Assembly (NCBI RefSeq): GCF_040712315.1
Contig: NC_134017.1
Span: 10,322,001 to 10,386,000, forward strand
DNA: 64,000 nucleotides
Source: Castanea sativa
Lineage: Eukaryota; Streptophyta; Magnoliopsida; Fagales; Fagaceae
Reading direction: 5' to 3'
Position numbers and translations under genes: made by a program
Shown here: positions 22,391 to 33,056 of the stretch, piece by piece
How the letters are laid out: each line of letters starts with the position of its first letter
Numbering within the stretch: the first letter of the stretch is position 1
Notes under the pieces: model-generated
The model's database searches: none
What the model was told of the DNA's origin: nothing
The model's input: the letters and a program-made list of their open reading frames with translations, nothing else

Positions 22391-23000
22391 CATGAAGAAA
22401 TCTGACTACACGGGTCGCGTGGCTAAATGGGGAACTAAACTGGGAGCCTATGATGTTAAGTATATGCCCCGAACGGCTATTAAAGGGCAGGTTCTCGCCG
22501 ATTTTGTGGCTGAATTCACAGAAAGTGACACTAAGCAAGAAGATGCTATGATGACTATAATGACTATTGGGCTTGGGAATGTCCCTCTTTGGGAAGTCTA
22601 TACAGATGGGGCGTCAAATCGAAAGGGAGCCGGGATTGGAGTTGTGTTGATTACTCCCGAGAAGTTAGTTATGGAAAAGTCATTGAGGCTTGGATTTATA
22701 GCCACTAATAATGAGGCCGGTATGAAGCTCTCTTGGCAGGTGCTCAAATGGTTAGGCATCTGGGAGGAGAAATAGTGGAGTTATATTGTGATTCCAGACT
22801 AGTTGTCGGACAAGTTAATGGAGAGTTTGAGGAAAGAGATGAAAGAATGAAAAAGTATCTTGAACGAGTCAAAGGGGTGTTAAGTTTGTTTAAGAGTTTT
22901 CAAGTATGACAAATTCCAAGAGGGCAAAATGCTCATGCCGACTCGTTGGCCATGTTAGCCACATCTTTGGGCTCAAAGTTACCACGGATGGTGATGGTAG
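22391..23000 (+). pseudogene. pol: Second (archaeal-type) RNase H domain of element A pol
   Basis: Contains the connection block KSDYTGRVAKWGTKLGAYDV, then the extra RNase H with LWEVYTDGASNRKGAG (TDGASN from 22602), ATNNEA, YCDSRLVVGQVNG and NAHADSLAMLA. A frameshift of one base near 22715 and TGA at 22907-22909 (expected Arg) interrupt it. A second RNase H between the first RNase H and integrase is known in the Tat lineage and supports that assignment. It may replace or assist the first domain in removing RNA from the hybrid. Confidence 0.82.
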
Positions 23001-24303
23001 AGGACTTGTTGACCTCTAGCCTTACTAGCATCTCGGCAGTCGGGGTTCACAGCATTCGCGTGGGCCCAAGCTGGATGGACCCGATTGTAACCTTCCTGCA
23101 GCACGGGATATTACCTGAAGATAAAGTGGAAGCCGAGAAGGTACGGAGAAATGCTCCCCGATATTGGCTATCGGGGGAGCATTAGTTCTACAGACGTTCT
23201 TACTCGGGGCCATACTTGCTCTGCATACATCCTGAAGCCATGGAGCCCTTGTTGGAAGAATTACATGAAGGAATATGTGGAAGTCATACGGGAGGAAGAT
23301 CGTTAGCCCACAGAGCCATGACTCAAGGACATTGGTGGCCAAACATGCAGAAGGCCTCCCAAGAGTACGCAAGAAAGTGTGATCAGTGTCAAAGGTTTGC
23401 ACTAAACATTCATCAACTAGGGGGTGTCCTAAATCCACTGTCTAGTCCATGGCCCTTTGCTAAATGGGGCTTGGATATTGTCAGACCTTTTCCTCGGGCA
23501 GTTGGTAATCGGAGATGGCTACTTGTCAGCACGGATTATTTTACGAAGTGGGTGAAAGCTGAACCATTAGCCAATATCAGGAATGCAGATGCTAAGAAGT
23601 TCATTTGGAAGAATATCATAACTCGTTTTAGAATCCCGCATACCTTGATTTCTGATAACGGACTCCAATTTGATAGCAAGGCTTTTCGCCGGTATTGTGC
23701 AGATATGGGAATAAGGAATGGATACTCAACACCGGCCTACCCTCAAGGAAATGGTCAAGCCGAGACTACAAATAAAGTTATTTTGGCTGGATTAAAGAAG
23801 CGTTTAGACGATGCTAAAGGAAGATAGGTAGAAGAGTTGCCTCACGTGTTATGGACCTATCGTACTACGCCCCAAAGATCGACAGGCGAGACACCCTTTT
23901 CAATGGCATATGGAATGGAAGCGGTAATCCCATTGGAGTCAGGCTTTCCCACCTTGAAATCTGATCAGTATAATGATGTAAGTAATCATGACATGCTGAA
24001 TGATAGTTTGAATACCATCAAAGAAAGAAGGGAAGTAGCTAGTGTGAAGATGGGAAGCTACCAACAGAAACTCAAGCAAACATACGACAAGGGAATGAAG
24101 TCAAGACCTTTAGTACCAGGCGATTTGGTATTAAGAAAAGTGGTGGGAGCAGCGAGAAATCCTGCCTGGGGTAAATTAGGACCTAATTGGGAAAGACCAT
24201 ATAAAATTACGTCAGTAGCAGGCATAGGGGCTTATCGTTTGGAAGATCTAGATGGAAGGGTAGTTCATCGCCCCTGGAATGTAAATAACTTATGACGTTA
24301 TTA
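23001..24303 (+). pseudogene. pol: Integrase of element A pol, with stops
   Basis: Inserts the cDNA copy. The H2C2 zinc-binding module (HEGICGSHTGG ... CDQCQRF) spans about 23260-23400. The catalytic core holds Asp in GLDIV, Asp in SDNGLQF and Glu in GQAETTNK, with 35 residues between the last two (DD35E). The C-terminal part has the GPNWERPYKI version of the GPY/F module and ends near RPWNVNNL. TAG at 23183-23185 and 23825-23827 and TGA at 24293-24295 interrupt the frame. The last two sit at expected Trp and Arg codons. Confidence 0.88.
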
Positions 24304-24374
24304 CTATTAAAGAAAGTGCCTACTTTTGTATTAGTTGTAGGCTCATTTTGTTCCATTAGCATGTGTATTTTCTT

Positions 24375-24835
24375 TTACAATAATACAAATAAAAGTGTTA
24401 AACTGATCTTAGTCCTTATTCGGCTCCTTAGGCCACAAGTCTAAGAGAAATTAACAACTTCTACAAATACAAGTGTTAAACTGACCTTAGTCCTTATTCG
24501 GCTCCTCGGGCTACAAGTCTAAGAGAAATTAACAACTTATACAAATACAAGTGTTAAATTGATCTTAGTCCTTGTTCGGCTCCTCGGGCCACAAGTCTAA
24601 GAGAAATTAACAACTTATACAAATACAAGTGTTAAACTGATCTTAGTCCTTGTTCGGCTCCTCGGGCCATAAGTCTAAGAGAAATTAACAACTTATACAG
24701 ATACAAGTGTTAAATTGATCTTAGTCCTTGTTCGGCTCCTCGGGCCACACGTCTAAAAGAAATTAACAACTTACAAAAGTCAAGTGTTAAGCCAACTTTA
24801 GGTCATGTATGGCTCCTCGGGCCATAAGTCTAAAA
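24375..24835 (+). repeat. 78-bp tandem array in element A
   Basis: About six copies. The landmark AGTCCTT starts at 24411, 24489, 24567, 24645 and 24723, giving an exact 78-bp spacing, with a diverged copy (AGGTCAT) at 24800. Each unit carries TTCGGCTCCTCGGGCCACAA and AGAGAAATTAACAACTTATA. It lies directly after integrase, as does the 151-bp array in element B. Confidence 0.95.
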
Positions 24836-24855
24836 GCCAAATAACCGCCCAAAAG

Positions 24856-24968
24856 AAAAGTTAAGTGTTGACTTAATCTCGTTTCTTGGTGAAAAGTTAA
24901 GTGTTAACTTAACTTAATCTTGTTTCTTGGTGAAAAGTTAAGTGTTAACTTAATCTTGTTTCTTGGTC
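24856..24968 (+). repeat. Short tandem array in element A
   Basis: Three imperfect units of about 36-42 bp built on GAAAAGTTAAGTGTTAACTT and CTTGTTTCTTGGTG follow the 78-bp array. Confidence 0.8.
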
Positions 24969-25270
24969 AGTTTCTCAAATTATAAGTGTAAGACAAAAAA
25001 TAAACACTGTTTACTGTTGGCTTATATTGCAAAATTGGTCGGTATGATCCATTATATGTATGAATGAAAATTTAACATTTGAGCGGTAAGGCATTGTGTT
25101 TGACAAATGAATAAAAACAAAGTAAATATTGGAGTATTGCAATATGTTAACAATAAACAAAAAAGCACGGCACGGCTATTCCTCCTTTCCATTCAGTTCA
25201 TATATATATAAAACAACAACAACAACAACAACAATAACAACAAGAAGAATAAAACGAAAAAACAACAAGA
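24969..25270. other. Spacer in element A
   Basis: Non-coding, with a (TA)n tract (25199-25209) and a CAA-rich tract (25211-25245). It lies just past the stop codon of the antisense gene, so it would be that gene's 3' flank. Confidence 0.5.
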
Positions 25271-27750
25271 TTAAATGCTTGGTTGTTTGTCTTTCTTCTT
25301 CTCTATTTCTTTCTCTTTTTTCTTCTTTTTTGCTTGTCCCCCTTCCTTCGGGTCGACTTCATTTCCTTCATCCATTGGCTCGGCACGAGGAGAGGGGTTT
25401 TCAGTTACTTGAACAGTAGATGAATCAGGATCCGGAATGGTTGCCGCTGAATCATTTGTAGGTTTAGGGGGAGCAGGAGCTAAGTGTAAAGCAGGAGGGT
25501 AGTAAACACTATCAGGAGCTCGAAACTTAGATTCAGTGGATACTCCAGCAACGTCTAAAGCCCGACCCCACACTTCTAAACAAAATGCACGAGCAACCCC
25601 TTTTAGTTGGGCAGTTAGGTTGTCAGCAGCTTTCTTCATTCCGGCATCATATGCTGCTTGCTCAGCATCAGTCTTCTCCTGCTCCTTAGAGGCTAGTTCC
25701 TTTTGTGCTTGCTTAAGCTCAACCACAGTAAGAGCAAGTCTGTTTTGAGCTTGTTTTTGGGCTTCAAGAGCTAGGTTAGCCTGCGATTCATAACTCTACA
25801 AGGCAGACTCAGTATTTTTGTGAGCTTTTTCTACCTCGGCTAGGCGAATGAGGGTCTCCTTCAAGTTTTGTTCAGCTTCGTTTTGAGCCCTCATAGCTAC
25901 CTCGGCATTATGCTCGGCTTTCCTGGCTAAGTCCAAGGAATGGTCCACCCATTCCTCAGCCATGAATGAAGCCTGGACAGCCTACAAGGCACATAAATTA
26001 AGAAAGTTAGATGAGTAATGCTTTTAACAGAAATAAAGATAAAATGATAAAGAATTTGGAAAATACCTTAGCTAAATCCTATTTCAAAGACAAAAAGACT
26101 TCTCTTTTGCGGAAAGACAGCAGTTCAGCCATATCCTCGGGAAGGCATAGGGCCTTTTCCAAGCATTCAGCCACCAAGCTTGAGCTTCCCTTTTTCAGGT
26201 CCCTAAGATTGGCATCATCAAGAACGGGGCTGCCTGAACTTAGGGTGAAGTTAGGACGCCAAACCGATGTTGTCCTTGTTGGTTCGCTACTGGTGTCCTT
26301 GGAAGGCCCAGTATGAGCGGGTTTCTTGGAAAGGGTTTTCCCTGCCCTAATATCTTTATAAGAAGGGTTGGGGTTCTCTCCTTCTTCGATTTCTATGATG
26401 TTTTTGCTACTCTGACCCCTCTTTCTTTTTATGTCCACGACCTCGAAAGGAGGCGTACGTGTCATGGCGGGGGTGATGGGACGAGGAGGTACGGCCACGG
26501 CAGGGGAAGAACTGCCTACGTGTGCTTGTAGCAAGGCCAATAGGTCGGGTTCTTTCTCTTGGAAACCCATATTGCTGGTTGAAGGATGTGAATTACGAGG
26601 GGCGTCTTCGCGGTAAAAAACTTCAAAATCTTTTTCCGTCACCTCGGGATGACTAGGCTCGAGAGTTAAAGTTTTTTCTTCTACCACTAGATCAGCGGAT
26701 TGCTTTTGGGGGTAAAGTAATTGGGTTGCAAGAGGGCCGGGAAGTTGTGCATCTTGAGTTCCTGCGAGATGAGGTGTAGGTAGTAAAAAGCCGGGAACTG
26801 CAACGTCAATATGAGCTAGCCTGAGATCCCTGGCTCGAATTACGTTCTTCGGACTTTGAAATCGCTTGGTGGAAGGAGTGTAGCCGAGGATGACGTGGGT
26901 TGCACGAAGTTGTCCATCTCTATGTAAAAATATTTCTGACTGAAGAATTTGGTTCAGATCTTGATGGTTCACGGCGGCTTTGTTTGGAGCGGTATGGTAG
27001 TCGTCTGCAGTGAGAAAGCAAAACTGTTAGGAAGAATTGATCAATGTTAGGCCATAAAAAGAAGATGGTTATTCCTAATCGTCATATCGATCCTCGAGAA
27101 CCCTACCTGGCACCCCATCTTAGGTAGGGCAGTGTAAGCCGTCATGCCAATTCTCTGAAATGATGAGGTAATCCTCGTCCATGCCTTTGCTTGAATCAGG
27201 CAAGCAGGAGATCAACCTAACGGCTAGGACCCTACACTTCATGTAATATTTGGTTCTGTCCCCTTTTTGGCAGTTGTACACCCAGTTTACATCATGCCAA
27301 GTCAAGTTGGTTCCCATTTTATGGTTTAGGGCATCTACACATCCTAAAATCCTAAGGACATTGGGGGAACATTGGGCTGAGGTAAGCCTATAATTTATGA
27401 GAAAATCCCGGGTCACCCTACCCATGGGAATTTCCATTCTACCTTCGATAAAGGCGATCATGGGAATTAAAACTGACTCGGGTGGCCGTGATACAAGTAG
27501 ACACTTTTCTTCCTCACAATATTGGATGTCTACATCGTCAGGAATCTTATATTGGGTCTTAAAAGCAGCCTTAGCCTCATCGGTTTTTACTAGTTTAGCG
27601 TATCTACCTATTAACCCTTACGACAGGAAAAGAAAAGTAAACAAGCAAAAAAGAAACAAAAGGAAAGCAGACACACCTCTGAAGAATGCTTAAAATTGTT
27701 CCTCGGGAGGCCTTTTTTCCTTTAATCCTTCAACATGCCAAAATGAACTT
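25271..27750 (-). pseudogene. Antisense, intron-containing accessory gene of element A
   Basis: Runs opposite to gag-pol. Four exons can be read: about 27750-27677, 27616-27107, 27004-26067 and 25981-25271. The introns of 60, 102 and 85 nt have GT-AG ends, and every junction keeps frame. Exons 1-2 resemble the plant transposon-type domain often labelled Transposase_28 (blocks LIGRYAKLVKTDEAKAAF, MIAFIEGRMEIPMG, LTWHDVNWVYN, ENWHDGLHCPT). Exon 3 starts with QSEIFLHRDGQLRA and ILGYTP. Its end and exon 4 are coiled-coil-like, ending in a Lys/Glu-rich tail at 25271. In-frame TAA or TAG codons sit where Gln is expected (after HCPT at 27120, after FLSLK at 26079, and near 25795). Antisense extra ORFs are known in Tat elements, but their function is unknown. 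A role in regulation of the host element is only inference. Confidence 0.75.
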
Positions 27751-28049
27751 CAGCCAGCCTGAAGGTTTGCTTTTATAGGGGTAAAAAAAAACAAAAATAA
27801 TAATGGAAGGGCAGTAATTTTCCCGCTTATAATTGAGATCGTCATCTGGGCCGTACGATACTCATCTAGCCGTAGAACGTGCATAGGTAAGGAACCGCCT
27901 GACACCATAAATGCTCTTTTGTAGACTACGAGGCGTCAAAAGCGTGTCATGGGCAGCGAAAAGACGTTCGTACATGTGAAAGCAGAATGCACGTAAGAAG
28001 TGTGTCTGAGAAGTTAAAACTTGGGTATTAATTCGTGGTTAATAACCCA
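27751..28049. other. Region between antisense gene and 3' LTR of element A
   Basis: Non-coding. It should contain the promoter of the antisense gene (minus strand). On that strand CTATAAAAGC (plus 27769-27778) is a good TATA-like candidate shortly upstream of exon 1. Confidence 0.5.
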
Positions 28050-28062
28050 AGTGTTAAGGGGC
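28050..28062 (+). other. Polypurine tract of element A
   Basis: AGTGTTAAGGGGC abuts the 3' LTR. The AAGGGG core is the probable plus-strand primer. Element B has TTTTGAGGGGC at the same place. Confidence 0.65.
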
Positions 28063-28612
28063 TGTTATGAGGACCCGAAGATCCGAGGACCTGAGGATCC
28101 AAAGAGCTGAAGACCCGGAGACATACTGAAAGGTATAATGAGCAGAGTAGAATAAAAATAACCCGCCCAAAGATGAAGTGGGATGGCCGAGCAGAGGACG
28201 AAATAGGAATTGATGATATATGGGGCATATTGCAAATATCCGGGTGGGGTTGGATAACTAGGAGCATTGCATTGAATGTTCTGTACCAACCATTCTAGCC
28301 GCATTGAATAGGGGGTACCACTTTGTCCACTGCATTAATGTAGAAATGACCTGAACAATACAAAGCACAGAGATAAGGCCTTTCTCCATTACTGACTACA
28401 AAGGAATGGACAGGTGTCAAACAGAAGGGGTTGAGTAGATGGAAAGGTGTAAGGCTGAGATAATAAGGGCAAAGGGTATAAATAAGAAAGGGGGACGGAA
28501 GAAAAGGGGGACTTTGTTGTGGTGACCTTCTCTACAAATTCATTGTATTTGGATCTCTAGTCATACAACGTATTGTGGTTATTAATTTGTTATATGATTT
28601 TTGGTCCTTACA
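28063..28612 (+). repeat. 3' LTR of element A
   Basis: 550 bp, TGTTATGAGG to GGTCCTTACA, followed by the TSD ATTAT. A TATAAATAAG motif lies at 28477-28486. It differs from the 5' LTR mostly by scattered substitutions plus a small indel near 28320 and a different first 15 bases. Confidence 0.92.
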
Positions 28613-28699
28613 ATTATATTAAAATATCAATTTTTATTGATTTTTTATTATCTTTTTTCATATATAATAACCACCATACACTCTCTTTCTTTAGTCTCT

Positions 28700-28821
28700 A
28701 GATACCAAGGAAGTCAATACCGTATCAGATGCTATACGAGTTTGACCACCGGTACGATATATTTCGGGTACCGGTCAATACCGGTGTACTATTTTGGGTT
28801 TACCGCTATTTTATATATTTA

Positions 28822-28854
<33 letters not shown>

Positions 28855-29862
28855 TACACAAAATCTCTATTTACCATAAAACATTACTTCAAAAATCCCT
28901 GATTACAATAAAACATTATTTCAATTGTTCATTGCATACAAAGAAAATAAAAACACAATATAAAATAAAAAAAATTAATTGTTCATTACATACAAAGAAA
29001 ATAAATAATACAAATAATTAAGTTAACACAAATTTAAGACAAATAGTATTTTCACTTATTTTAAAATTATGGTCAACTTCGTGTTAAGAGAAATCTTTTT
29101 CTTTCTAATTTTCTTATGAACCAAATGTGTGAAAATATTTTACCATTAAAAAATATTTTACATAGAAAACAAATGCAAACCTCTCGAATTTAATAAATAA
29201 AAAAAAAAAAAAAAAAAAGTTAGCAAAGTATTAGCACAAGAATATCCCCTTCAGCACAAGAATATCCTCAAGAATATTCTCTTCAGTAAACTATCAACCA
29301 CTATAGTGTTCAAAAAAGAAGGCCCATGATTATGTACAAAGATAAGAAGAACAACAAACAACAAAACAAGACACATCTTCACCATCTCTTTTCGGACTGG
29401 CAGGTGAGGTGAACCCATCTTCACCTTATTCACCTCTGAACTCCATCTTCACTTTTGATACCAAAAAAAAAAAAACCATACTACTCTTCTTCTTAGTTTC
29501 TTGGCTACTTAGTTGTGTTTGTGTGCACTTCATCTTTATGTTCTTCTTCTTATTCTACTATTAATCCAGATGATAATTATACCCACCAATGACCAATGGC
29601 TGCATCATCATCATCTTTGGCAAGCATAGAAGCCTCCTTTTTTGAAAATCTCAAAGGCTTTATTCTTGCTGTTGTTTGTTTTGGTTCGATATTCATTTTC
29701 CGGCCAGTACGGCCGGAATTCGCCGATACAGTCAGTACGGCCGGTATTTTTTCCAGTACAAAATAGGGGGTGTACCTGTACTGGTGCACTGGCCGGTACG
29801 GTATGTACCAGCCGGTACCAACCGGTACGGTACGGTATCATCTTCACTGCTTGATACGCATA
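28700..29862. mobile_element. Decayed GGTACC-rich TIR element
   Basis: Both ends are crowded with CCGGTACGG-type words. The left end runs through ACCAAGGAAGTCAATACCGT (28703-28722). The right end, inverted, reads ATCAAGCAGTGAAGATGATACCGT. The likely TIRs are diverged and no clean target-site duplication is visible. The interior holds (TA)n(CA)n at about 28819-28857 and a 62-bp duplication (TTGTTCATTGCATACAAAGA, about 28925-29005). There is no transposase. The superfamily is unclear, hAT-like or Mutator-like. Confidence 0.45.
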
Positions 29863-31235
29863 GGAAGAATAGAGAAACTATATGCAAAGTGATTAGTGCC
29901 TTCATAAATTTATATAGTTACTGTAGCAACTTTGCAAATTTATACATTTTTTAGCTTGACTAATATGAATGATTTTGGAGGTTAAATGTGTAAAATTAAT
30001 ATCTTTTTCTATTTTGTATTGATTGATATAAATACTCTTAGGTTCTTGGGGATGATCTTCAAATAGGTACATACTGGTTTTGTAAACTTACATAGACTGT
30101 CTTTAGTATAAATAAAACTACCAAAAACATTTTGGGTATGGTACAACACTCACTACATACATTACAAAGTAATTGGCACCAAATTGTTTTTTTTTTTTAT
30201 TAATTTAAATATTTTTATTGTCGAGGAAGAAGATATCATACAAAATGATAAACTTAAGTACATCTTAAATGCAATACATTAAGTTTCCTAATTAAAATGC
30301 ATGGTTGTATTGACCAATGAAGTACAAAAATGTTATTTTTTTCAAGAATAATTAATCCATTATAGTTATGTATCTTAATTGTACTGGGTAACCTAATGTA
30401 ATGCACCTAGATTTTACCCTGTACAAAAATACAATAGTTACATTCAAGTAAATCTTTTTTTTTTTCTCCCTTCCGAATCTTGAAAACTAAGTTATATAGC
30501 CTAAATGATCTAAGTCAAGTTGAATTAAAGTAAACCTGAGCTATTTGAGTTCAAGCTCATTACCAAATTTGATAAGATGTTCATGAGTTACTTAATTATC
30601 TTATTCTTTCCTATATAATAAGCAATGCAACTAAATTTTTGTTTACCCATCTACAAATCTATGCAAATAATCAATAATTAAATTATAGTTTTTAAAAAAA
30701 TTGAGCTAATTAGATAGAATGGTCTTATTTTATGAAATTATAAAAATTAGATTCATCAACTTGGTATTGTTAAAAAATTGTATTTAATTTTACTACAAAT
30801 TGTATATTTACATTATCAAAAAATTATGAATAACAATTTGATATCTTATAAACTTATTTACAAACTCACAAAATCAAATCTCGAGTCCATATAAATATAT
30901 TTAAACATTTAAAGATATAAACATATAATATTATATATACTTTAATTGAGCATCATACTCACAAACTTGTTAATGATTGTATAGTTAAGTTTGATTTCAA
31001 CTTGCTTAATAGTTCAACCTAAACTTAAGCTTGTGTTTATGTTATTTGCTAAATAAACGAATATTTTTTTAAAAAAAAATCTTACCCCCAAGACAAGCCG
31101 ACCTATTTGAACAACTCGATTCATTTATAATCCTAAACTTAAACCATCAATAATACGGTTCACTTTAGGTTGAATAAAACTTGGGTAGATGGAACCAATA
31201 CTTGCTTAACCCAAATCAACGAATAAGAGCTAAGT
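29863..31235. other. AT-rich intergenic stretch
   Basis: No gene, RNA or element recognised. Confidence 0.45.
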
Positions 31236-31615
31236 TAGAGGCATGGTTTTAAATCTCACTAGATCTCACAATCTTAAAATATTGGCCATTTATTCAAATA
31301 TCAAGTCTCCAGGAAGGAGGTTCATACACATATACACTTAGATTAGGCTAGAGTAGAAATTCTATCTTATATAAAAAAAAATTATAAAAAAAAAGATATA
31401 TCAGCCTAGTTATTAAAAAAAAATCTGAAATATTGGTTTAACACAAATGATTATATAGATATTATTAAAAATATATATGAAAAGGGGGGAAATTTTAAAG
31501 ATATCACTTATGATGGAAAAGTTTGCATAACATATAAAAATATATCGAATTAAGAATATCAATTATCATGAAAAACCTCAGCTGGGCCTTGGCGAGATCT
31601 CAATCTCCTTGGGTT
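31236..31615. repeat. Dispersed repeat, copy 1 (with SINE fragment inside)
   Basis: Matches 48805-49105. Shared words in the same order are GAGGCATGGTTTTAAATCTC, AGATATATCAGCCTAGTTAT, ATATTATTAAAAATATATAT, GAAAAGGGG and GGCTGGGCCTTGG. Copy 1 also contains a SINE tail (31302-31400) absent from copy 2. Non-coding. Probably an old MITE, but its ends are unclear. Confidence 0.65.
31302..31400 (+). mobile_element. SINE family 2, 3' fragment
   Basis: TCAAGTCTCCAGGAAGGAGG to ATATACACTTAGATTAGG and TTCTATCTTATAT plus an A-rich tail. The tRNA-like head upstream of the B-box is missing. It sits inside the dispersed repeat at 31236-31615. Confidence 0.65.
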
Positions 31616-32137
31616 ACTCAGAAATAGTCTACATTTCCATTGTACCATATGATGTTGTTGCCTTGTTGGGCTTAGGGTTTGTATTAAATTATCAACATAT
31701 TAATTTGTTGGCTCGGGCCTCAGGGTTTGTATTAAATTATCTATATTTGAAGTCAATTTGAGATATTTTATTTTATTAGTTAATTATAAATTTGTTGAAA
31801 AGTGGGTTTCGGGTAAATCAATAGATAAAATTGTTTATCTTTGAATAAGGAATTTGAGTTTGAGTCTTGCTTACACTAAAAGCCAATTACTATTTTTATC
31901 TATTGATAAAAAAAAATTATTATTATTGAGGGCATTGTATATTCCAATTCCACCGTAATTATAAAGTATAATACTTACTCTAAAGCAATTTTTTTTTTTT
32001 ATAATAGTAATAGTGGTGTTTGTCTCTAAAAAAAATAATAAAAAATAAAGTAATGATGTTATGTATAACTATTACGTACATTTAAAATGATTTTTTTCTC
32101 CAAAAAAAAAACATTTAAAATTATTTTTGCACAGTGA

Positions 32138-32299
32138 ATTTTTTTTTTTTTTTTATATGAGATAAAATTATACTCTAACTTAATCTAAGTGTATATGTGT
32201 GTAAAGCTCTCTCCTGAAGACTTAAACCACTGTCCTTTCCTCTCACACCCAACAAGCTTTTTATACATGTGGATTAACCACTGCACCAAGGGTGTGCGG
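32138..32299 (-). mobile_element. SINE family 2, full-length copy, minus strand
   Basis: On the minus strand it starts CGCACACCCTTGGTGCAGTGG (A-box TTGGTGCAGTGG). It runs through the B-box-like GTGGTTTAAGTCTTCAGG and CACTTAGATTAAGTTAGAG, and ends in a long poly(A) (plus T run 32138-32154). It is the best preserved head in the window. Confidence 0.72.
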
Positions 32300-32334
32300 T
32301 TCACAGTGAAAATTATTTAAATAAGTAATATTGT

Positions 32335-32457
32335 TAATCTACTTAGAGGATGAGGAAAGATATCCATCTAATTGAGCCGTGTGTTGTGTCCTTGCTAACT
32401 TAAAAATATCCCACCAATAAAAATTATCTTTGCACTGTGAAATTTTTTAAATATAGT
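32335..32457. repeat. Dispersed AT-rich repeat fragment
   Basis: Shares TTGCTAACTTAAAAATATCC, CACCAATAAAAATTATCTTTG and AATTTTTTAAATATAGT with 46936-47260, and partly with 33595-33755. The right edge coincides with the start of the probable solo LTR at 32458. Confidence 0.55.
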
Positions 32458-33056
32458 TGTGGAAGGGGTAAGATTCAATCGAACACAAAATAGTGCCACA
32501 TGGGTCTAACTCGAGGAAATGGAAAGACCCATCCTCTCATCAGTCCTAGCCCAATAGTCCAATACATTGGTAAGAGCCTGAGTCTTGAAATCAAAGAGGC
32601 CAACTGTCCGAGGAGCCCAAAGAGTGAACACCTCTCGAAAGGCTTTAAGCAAGCCACTTGGACCAAAAGACAAATTACCAAGGAAGGAGGTACAGATGTG
32701 CAAGTAAAGAAGAAGTGAAATATTCAGGTAAAGTACCCATCACCTCTGCCTTCAAAGCACTGCACTAACTCAGCTAGTCGCATTAATGCCAGAATGACCA
32801 CTAAGCAATACCCTCACAGCTTGTAGCACATTCTACCACCTCCAGCAAAACCCTGATGGGACAAGCATCTAAAGGAAGATCAATGACTGCACAAATGGAG
32901 GGTTGTGATACACTAAAAATAACTATATAAAGAAAGGGAACTCCTTCACAAAGGAGGACAGAGAATCTATTCAAAATATACCTTGTGCATTTATACTTTG
33001 TAACCGAAACCAAAACATTATATGAACTAGAGTTCATTGGATTATCTTGAGGAACA
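32458..33056 (+). mobile_element. Probable solo LTR of a Tat-related element
   Basis: Begins TGTGGAAGGGGTAAG and ends TTGAGGAACA. It contains GTCGCATTAATG and AGAATGACCAC, matching the GCATTAATG blocks of LTRs A and B, and ATATAAAGAAAGGGAAC as TATA/start region. The flanks ATAGT and ATTAA are not a clean duplication. However, an empty site is suggested by the uninterrupted repeat at 47039-47055 (AAATATAGTAATATTG). No internal domains follow. Confidence 0.55.

Larger units (their letters stand above)
18353..28612 (+). mobile_element. Ty3/gypsy LTR retrotransposon A, Tat-like lineage, inactivated
   Basis: The element is 10,260 bp with an ATTAT target-site duplication (18348-18352 and 28613-28617). 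Order: LTR, PBS, gag, protease, RT-RNase H, second RNase H, integrase, 78-bp tandem array, antisense gene, polypurine tract, LTR. Integrase after RT/RNase H marks Ty3/gypsy. The extra RNase H and the antisense gene before the 3' LTR mark the Tat group. The LTRs differ at roughly 30 sites by eye over 550 bp, mostly substitutions. At least ten in-frame stops and about three frameshifts break gag-pol. Confidence 0.92.

Noticed and set aside
24375..24835. Regularly spaced repeats that might suggest a CRISPR array
   Set aside because: Units are head-to-tail tandem copies without unique spacers, and the host is a plant. The same applies to 40187-41216.
29251..29433. 60-codon minus ORF with a hydrophobic stretch
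   Set aside because: Inside a decayed transposon. A single hydrophobic run is not enough to support a gene.
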